From an uncultured Lachnospiraceae bacterium (GTDB taxonomy: Bacteria > Bacillota > Clostridia > Lachnospirales > Lachnospiraceae): DNA of 18,891 bases. Under the pieces are notes generated by a model. That model ran no database searches and had not been told where the DNA came from. It saw only the letters and a program-made list of their open reading frames with translations. Made by a program: the position numbers and the translations under genes. The DNA is taken from assembly GCA_910579425.1 (NCBI GenBank), contig CAJTVL010000068.1, positions 1-18,891 of the forward strand, in the 5' to 3' direction. This document shows positions 15,370-18,891 of this stretch, piece by piece. Position 1 is the first letter of the stretch, and each line of letters opens with the position of its first letter.

Positions 15370-15751
15370 CCGGTATCATACCTTTTGTAAAAGCCTTCAA
15401 AATCTGGGGAAAAGTCTGGACGCCGATGTAAAGGCTGACTTTGTGCTGGAAGGGACTGTCCTGAATTATAATCTTACGTTTGACATTGCTTGGAAGGTTA
15501 TGAAGGATATACTGATCAAAGAGCTTGAAATCCTTGACTTTGCGGTTGGATCGCCGCGGGAGACATTGCAGCAGGCATTTGCCAACGGAATTATTGAGGA
15601 TGACAGGTGGATGAAGATGCTCCGCGTAAGGAATCAGTTAGCCCATGATTATGACGGGAGCCTGGCAGAGGAGCAGTTTCAAAATATCATTGGCGTGTAT
15701 TATCCACTGTTTGTAAAATTAAAAGAAGATATAAAAAAATACTACAAGTAA
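15350..15751 (+). CDS. hepT: HepT-like HEPN-domain toxin / nucleotidyltransferase partner
   Basis: A 133-residue all-helical protein of the HI0074/HepT group. The diagnostic RX4HXY motif is present as RNQLAHDY (R94, H99, Y101); in HepT the Arg and His form the ribonuclease site, and the Tyr is the residue AMPylated by MntA. The gene overlaps mntA by 20 bp, so the two are cotranslated in antitoxin-first order. An earlier conserved block, around LEGTVLNYNLTFDIAWKVMKD, matches the family pattern of helices before the motif. There is no signal peptide or membrane helix. I read the pair as a complete toxin-antitoxin module, possibly with an anti-phage or stability role. Some HI0074-family proteins are described only as substrate-binding partners, so toxicity is inferred. 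Confidence 0.87.
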   Translation: MENKSINRYHTFCKSLQNLGKSLDADVKADFVLEGTVLNYNLTFDIAWKVMKDILIKELEILDFAVGSPRETLQQAFANGIIEDDRWMKMLRVRNQLAHDYDGSLAEEQFQNIIGVYYPLFVKLKEDIKKYYK

Positions 15752-15780
15752 AAAAGAAAGGCGTATTCGCGTGGGAATTT

Positions 15781-15800
15781 TTTCCGTCATGCGACGGAAA
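15781..15800. repeat. Hairpin after hepT
   Basis: A perfect 8-bp stem, TTTCCGTC-ATGC-GACGGAAA. The T-run precedes the stem rather than following it, so it does not qualify as a + strand terminator. Its right arm contains the purines just ahead of the ATG at 15809. Confidence 0.4.
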
Positions 15801-15808
15801 GGAAAAGA

Positions 15809-16140
15809 ATGGAACACTACAAACTGCTCTTATTTGATCTGGACGGAACATTGCTCCGCAGACAATTGATACCATAGATTCCCATTATTGGGAAGAGTTT
15901 AGAGAAAATTCCCTGAAAATGTGTGTGGAGATTTTTGAGGACGGCCAGGGAAGGCGGCTTCAGGAGTTGTTGGACGAATGCGACTGCGTGCGTTTTTCGG
16001 ATGGGTACTGGTATAAATTCACCAAAAAGACCGCAACAAAAGAGCGGGCGATCATAGAAGTCTGTACTGCGTGCAAAATAGATGCACAGGAAATCATAGA
16101 CTTTGGCGATGATTATGTAGATATTGGAATGCTGCGGTTA
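15809..16140 (+). pseudogene. Decayed Cof-type HAD hydrolase
   Basis: A 22-codon frame starting at ATG 15809 encodes HAD motif I (LLFDLDGTLL) and then stops at TAG 15875-15877. A different + strand frame, open from 15838, carries a continuation with SHYWEEF and later KERAIIEV (motif III lysine) and FGDDYVDIGMLRL (motif IV). Cof-type phosphatases have about 260-280 residues; only about 110 remain here. The gene has therefore suffered a frameshift near 15855, loss of the motif II and cap region, and loss of everything after motif IV. The right break coincides with the stop codon of the convergent metallo-beta-lactamase-fold gene. The frame continues to 16221 only as antisense of that gene. The family is clear from motifs I and IV, and it is clearly nonfunctional. 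Confidence 0.8.
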
Positions 16141-16836
16141 TTCAAACCGATACAAAAACCCCGCAACATCACAGACATACCTTTTACACGGCATAGGCCG
16201 GGGCGGTTCCTGCTCTGCTAATTTCCCTGCCATCAGCTCCTGTGTCCCCTGCAAAATGCCCGGAATAATATCTGCCTTTAAGGGAAAATCTCCATGGGAG
16301 GGCCACACAGAATCAAAGGTATCCGATAGGGCGATCACTTTTTTGAGGCTGCTCTGGTAGGCAGGCATATTGCGCCCTGCTCCAAACATATAAATGTCCC
16401 CATTCTGGATGGAATCCCCTGAAATGAGCATACGCTTTTCACGCTCCAAGAGCATAATACTCCCCGGAGTATGGCCGGGAGTCAGGATTACCTCAAATTT
16501 CCAGTGCCCCAGATCAAGAATTTGCCCTTCCCAAAGAGGGTGGACATGCTCCATCTGACAGCCTTCTGGCAGTGCGCTTTTATAATGATCCATTTCCGCC
16601 GGATGCATATATACCGGATTAAAATCCTTGTTACCTCCCGTATGATCCTTATCCGTATGGGTGTTCACCAAAAATACAGGTAAATTTGTCAGCTCTCTGA
16701 CCATATCAAGAATCGGCAATGTGCCAAATCCAGTATCCACGAGCATTGCCCGTTCCTTCCCTTCAAACAAAAACGAGCGGACGCCGTTTTCTTCAAAAAT
16801 CCAAAAATGATTTGAAATATTTATAATGTTGTTCAT
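16138..16836 (-). CDS. MBL-fold metallo-hydrolase with variant HxDxDH motif
   Basis: A 232-residue cytoplasmic metallo-beta-lactamase-fold hydrolase. The metal-binding motif reads NTHTDKDHTGG (H60, D62, D64, H65), so the usual second histidine of HxHxDH is aspartate. Other ligands are present: H122 in TPGHTPGS, D141 in ISGDS and H181 in WPSHGD. The overall pattern resembles small glyoxalase II/lactonase-like enzymes; the substrate is unknown. The C-terminus (MPCKRY to FLYRFE) looks complete. The start ATG at 16836 has AGGGG (complement of 16845-16849) spaced 8 nt. It is transcribed leftward towards the dead HAD gene, probably from the extended -10 promoter at 17021-17029 through a hairpin-rich leader. 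I see no intrinsic terminator after the stop. Confidence 0.9.
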   Translation of the reverse strand: MNNIINISNHFWIFEENGVRSFLFEGKERAMLVDTGFGTLPILDMVRELTNLPVFLVNTHTDKDHTGGNKDFNPVYMHPAEMDHYKSALPEGCQMEHVHPLWEGQILDLGHWKFEVILTPGHTPGSIMLLEREKRMLISGDSIQNGDIYMFGAGRNMPAYQSSLKKVIALSDTFDSVWPSHGDFPLKADIIPGILQGTQELMAGKLAEQEPPRPMPCKRYVCDVAGFLYRFE

Positions 16837-16852
16837 TTATATATCCCCTGCA

Positions 16853-17016
16853 TACCGCAAGCGTAGCTCGCGGTACTGCCGCCAATAAGCAGTTTGAAAG
16901 TTTATTTTCAAACTTATCCTCCAGTAATTTTGTACACTCACAAGTCACAAGCCGGAATTTATCTCGCCGGAGTCTTTGCCGAGAATGCCCGGCGGCCTGT
17001 GTGCGCATCAGCGCAC
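16853..17016. repeat. Palindrome-rich leader / intergenic repeat module
   Basis: Three clear inverted repeats lie between the hydrolase start and its promoter: TACCGC...GCGGTA (16853-16875, with inner AGC/GCT), AGTTTGAAA...TTTCAAACT (16891-16914, loop GTTTAT), and GTGCGC-ATCA-GCGCAC (17001-17016). A looser CGCCGG/CCGGCG pairing lies between the last two. This density is typical of dispersed intergenic elements or of a folded leader RNA; copy number cannot be judged from one window. Confidence 0.5.
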
Positions 17017-17020
17017 TTCT

Positions 17021-17029
17021 ATTATACCA
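17021..17029 (-). promoter_or_regulatory. Extended -10 promoter for the MBL-fold gene
   Basis: On the minus strand TGGTATAAT is a consensus -10 with the TGn extension, which can work without a good -35. Transcription would start near 17014, so the three hairpins would be carried in a leader of about 180 nt. Confidence 0.55.
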
Positions 17030-17060
17030 TGTAATGATAGGGAGCGAAACAGAAAAATAC

Positions 17061-17091
17061 TTGACCTTGCTCCTGGGGCATAGTTTAGACT
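17061..17091 (+). promoter_or_regulatory. MerR-type promoter/operator (19-bp spacer) of the ABC exporter operon
   Basis: TTGACC (17061-17066) and TAGACT (17086-17091) are 19 bp apart, the long spacer that MerR-family activators correct by DNA distortion. The spacer holds the expected dyad TGCTCC-T-GGGGCA (17068-17080), with outer AC/GT pairs. A second small palindrome, GTTTAG-A-CTAAAC (17083-17095), overlaps the -10. No merR gene lies in the window. Confidence 0.65.
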
Positions 17092-17154
17092 AAACCTGAA
17101 ACGGTACTTTAGAAGGGAACTGCTTTGTATTCAGACGAAGCCGGGAGGAGCATT

Positions 17155-18120
17155 TTGAAAATCATAAAGAAGCTGATTAAACTGCACAGACTCCTTTTTA
17201 TGGCAGCAGCCCTGCTCACCTTTTTAACCGCTATTTTAAGCGTATGGTGGAACAAATTTCTTGCAGAAATGTTGAATTTTTTGGAGGAGGCAGTCTCTTT
17301 TGGCTCCGGCGGCATAAGGAGCAGCGCTTTGGAAATTTTGCCTGCCGGAATCTTCGTGATTCTCTTGCAGATCTTAAGCGAGTATTTATCGTCCTGTATC
17401 TCATCCTATACGTGTGAGATTTTTGCCCATGATATGCGGATGGGATATGCCAGGTATTACTTACAAAGCGATATTAGAATGCTGTCTAAGCTGAATGTGG
17501 GGGAAGAGCAATCGGCCATGCAAAATGAGCTGAAGGAAATTTCTGATTATCTGCATGAAAATCTTTTTCCCATAATGAAGCAATTTGCAACCTTCATGGT
17601 CACCGTAGTATTTTTGCTCTGTCAAAATTTGAAGCTGGCAGTGATTTCTATCGTTCCGGTAATTCCGCTGATTTTTTATTGCGCTTTTTCCAGCAGGGCC
17701 ATTAAGGCTTATACCCGGTATTGCCAGGGGCACAAGAAAAAAATGAACGGTGTGGCAGAGCTGATTTTGGATTTATTTCCAGTGATCCAGGTGTACGGCG
17801 CCTGTAAACTGGTGAAAAACATGATGGGGAGGGAACTGACGGAATGGGAGAAGGCAAACGTCAAAAAGGAAAGGGTTTGCGCCAGGCTTATGTCACTCTC
17901 GGGTGTCCTTTCGTTCGTAGCTCTTTTGCTGCTGCTTGGAGCGGGAGGATTTATGGCGATAAATAAGGAGATCACCACAGGGACTTTTTATATCTTTATC
18001 AATCTGTCAGGAAATGTTTCCGGATTCCTGCAAAATATGCCGGGCATTTATGCCGCATTCCGGCAGTTTGACGCATCCATCCAAGGGCTGGAGGGGAAGC
18101 TGGTGCTGGAGCGTGTCTGA
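17155..18120 (+). CDS. ABC exporter membrane subunit (permease only)
   Basis: A 321-residue type IV ABC exporter membrane domain without its own ATPase. Hydrophobic helices are visible near the N-terminus (LLFMAAALLTFLTAIL), around GIFVILLQIL, as a pair at about residues 145-175 (FMVTVVFLLC; LAVISIVPVIPLIFYC), at FVALLLLLGAGGFMA, and a final one at GTFYIFINLS. It should dimerise and pair with the ATPase encoded next. TTG 17155 is preferred because GGGAGGAG ends 4 nt upstream; TTG 17125, with AAGGG 7 nt upstream, would add ten residues. The gene ends early at TGA 18118-18120 inside an inverted-repeat element: removing that element would replace the last residues (after LVLE) with ERGKER and move the stop to 18203-18205. 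The MerR-type promoter upstream suggests induction by a toxic compound or drug. Confidence 0.87.
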   Translation: MKIIKKLIKLHRLLFMAAALLTFLTAILSVWWNKFLAEMLNFLEEAVSFGSGGIRSSALEILPAGIFVILLQILSEYLSSCISSYTCEIFAHDMRMGYARYYLQSDIRMLSKLNVGEEQSAMQNELKEISDYLHENLFPIMKQFATFMVTVVFLLCQNLKLAVISIVPVIPLIFYCAFSSRAIKAYTRYCQGHKKKMNGVAELILDLFPVIQVYGACKLVKNMMGRELTEWEKANVKKERVCARLMSLSGVLSFVALLLLLGAGGFMAINKEITTGTFYIFINLSGNVSGFLQNMPGIYAAFRQFDASIQGLEGKLVLERV

Positions 18121-18178
18121 AAATTCATTCCCACAAACTGTGACGCACATCTGGCAGAAAGCAATTTTCAAACACGCT
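18110..18178. repeat. 69-bp inverted-repeat (MITE/REP-like) insertion at the permease-ATPase junction
   Basis: Ends AGCGTGTCTGAAAATT (18110-18125) and AATTTTCAAACACGCT (18163-18178) are inverted repeats matching at 15 of 16 positions. Direct copies of CTGGA lie at both edges (18106-18110 and 18179-18183); the final A of the left copy can be counted as either duplication or element. Collapsing the two copies removes 73 bp and leaves a smooth gene end, which is what a small transposed element with a 4-5 bp target duplication would give. It contains no gene. Confidence 0.6.
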
Positions 18179-18216
18179 CTGGAGGAGAGGGGAAAGGAAC
18201 GGTGAAAGGAGAAGTT

Positions 18217-18852
18217 ATGGGACGATATGCAGTGCGCCTGGACGATATTTCTTTTTCCTATGAAGACCATAGAGTGATCAGAAATCTGTCTCTTGGTGCA
18301 GAATCAGGCGAACATATTGGAATCGTGGGGGAAAGCGGGTGCGGCAAAAGCACGGTATTGAAGATACTTGCCGGACTTTATGAACCTGATTGCGGGAAAA
18401 TAATGATAGCAGGCGAGCGCTCGCCTGAAAAGATCAGGCGGCGGACGGCCTTCGTCATGCAGCGCAGCAGCCTTTTTCCGCTGTCCATAAGGGATAATAT
18501 TACCTGCGGTCATCATATTCCGGAAGAAAAAGTATGGGCCGCCTGTGAAAATGCAAGCCTTGCAAACTGGATTGAAAAGCTTCCCAAGGGGCTGGACACT
18601 TATGTGGGGGAGCGGGGCGGTCAGGTTTCCGGCGGCCAGGCACAGAGAATTCAGATCGCCAGAGCGCTTTGTAAAGATGCGCCTGTTGTGCTGCTGGACG
18701 AACCCACTTCTGCTCTGGATCGGGATACGGGATACTCGGTTTTGGATGCCCTGAGCAGGCTGATGGCGGGCAGGACGGTAATTCATGTGACGCACCATCG
18801 GGAGACACTGGATGAGAGTTATACCGTTTATCGAATGAAAGTCTGCAAATAA
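18217..18852 (+). CDS. ABC exporter ATP-binding subunit
   Basis: A 211-residue stand-alone ATPase of the exporter (ABCB-like) type. It opens with RLDDISFSYEDHRVIRNLSL; Walker A is GESGCGKST; the Q-loop glutamine is in FVMQRSSLFP; the signature is VSGGQ; Walker B is VVLLDEP with its glutamate; the switch histidine is in HVTHHRET. The sequence style (SFSYE opening, IRDNITCG, GLDTYVGERG) matches ATPase domains normally fused to exporter membrane domains, so it should power the permease encoded just upstream. ATG 18217 is chosen for AAAGGAG at 18205-18211; GTG 18202 is an alternative that would have overlapped the ancestral permease stop as GTGA. It is the last gene seen; the 39 bp after it show no terminator before the window ends. 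Confidence 0.9.
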   Translation: MGRYAVRLDDISFSYEDHRVIRNLSLGAESGEHIGIVGESGCGKSTVLKILAGLYEPDCGKIMIAGERSPEKIRRRTAFVMQRSSLFPLSIRDNITCGHHIPEEKVWAACENASLANWIEKLPKGLDTYVGERGGQVSGGQAQRIQIARALCKDAPVVLLDEPTSALDRDTGYSVLDALSRLMAGRTVIHVTHHRETLDESYTVYRMKVCK

Positions 18853-18891
18853 AAAGTCAAGCAGAAATTTGTGAACTTTGAAAAATTTATA

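Noticed and set aside
15781..15800. Hairpin after hepT considered as the toxin-antitoxin operon terminator
   Set aside because: Its T-rich tract is on the 5' side and the 3' side is AGGAAAAG, so it lacks the trailing T-run needed for intrinsic termination on the + strand.
16793..17008. Minus-strand frame of 71 codons overlapping the MBL start and leader
   Set aside because: It runs through the palindromic repeats and into the MBL gene in another frame, and no protein family is apparent; better explained as a leader or repeat.
1..18891. CRISPR arrays, rRNA, complete insertion sequences, integrases or prophage genes
   Set aside because: No regularly spaced repeats, no transposase or recombinase motifs and no rRNA-like conserved stretches were seen on either strand.

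Overview
The window looks like chromosomal DNA of a clostridial Firmicute, most likely a Lachnospiraceae-type gut anaerobe. The basis is strong AGGAGG-type ribosome sites, TTG and GTG starts, a three-domain S1 protein of the kind common in that family, NADPH-type gltBD, and moderate GC content. The assignment is inferred from gene content and style, not from any search.

Layout. (1) 1-3274: a small flavin reductase behind a clean sigma-A promoter with a Fur-family-like palindrome just downstream of the -10. Then follow an S1-domain RNA-binding protein, a HAD phosphatase and a CPBP intramembrane protease, all on + and closely spaced. (2) 3408-7149: two overlapping genes for a heterodimeric type IV (ABCB-like) ABC exporter, closed by a 13-bp intrinsic terminator. 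(3) 7374-7446: tRNA-Ala(GGC) on the minus strand, divergent from gltB. (4) 7591-13925: the glutamate synthase operon gltB-gltD. It has a promoter followed at once by a perfect 14-bp terminator hairpin and a second hairpin (possible attenuation), and a strong terminator after gltD. (5) 13949-16140: an accessory stretch with a C-terminally shortened RelB/DinJ-type antitoxin lacking a toxin (too short for ordinary ORF cut-offs), a core-only transglutaminase-like ORF, a two-TM small protein, an apparently intact MntA/HepT (nucleotidyltransferase/HEPN) pair, and a decayed Cof-type HAD gene. (6) 16138-17029: a metallo-beta-lactamase-fold hydrolase on the minus strand, with a variant zinc motif and a palindrome-rich leader. 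(7) 17061-18852: a second ABC exporter encoded as separate membrane and ATPase genes, behind a promoter with the 19-bp spacer and dyad typical of MerR-family control. A 69-bp inverted-repeat element with a 4-5 bp direct repeat at its edges sits at the junction of the two genes.

How the genes work together. GltB and GltD form the two-subunit NADPH glutamate synthase for ammonia assimilation. The 3408/5236 pair should form one exporter, possibly functionally linked to the upstream CPBP protease. The 17155/18217 pair should form another exporter, induced through a MerR-like regulator encoded elsewhere. MntA and HepT should form a self-contained toxin-antitoxin module. The most unusual items are the palindromic element in the split ABC operon, the MerR-type promoter without a merR gene in view, and the gltB leader. 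No wholly new multi-gene system could be demonstrated.
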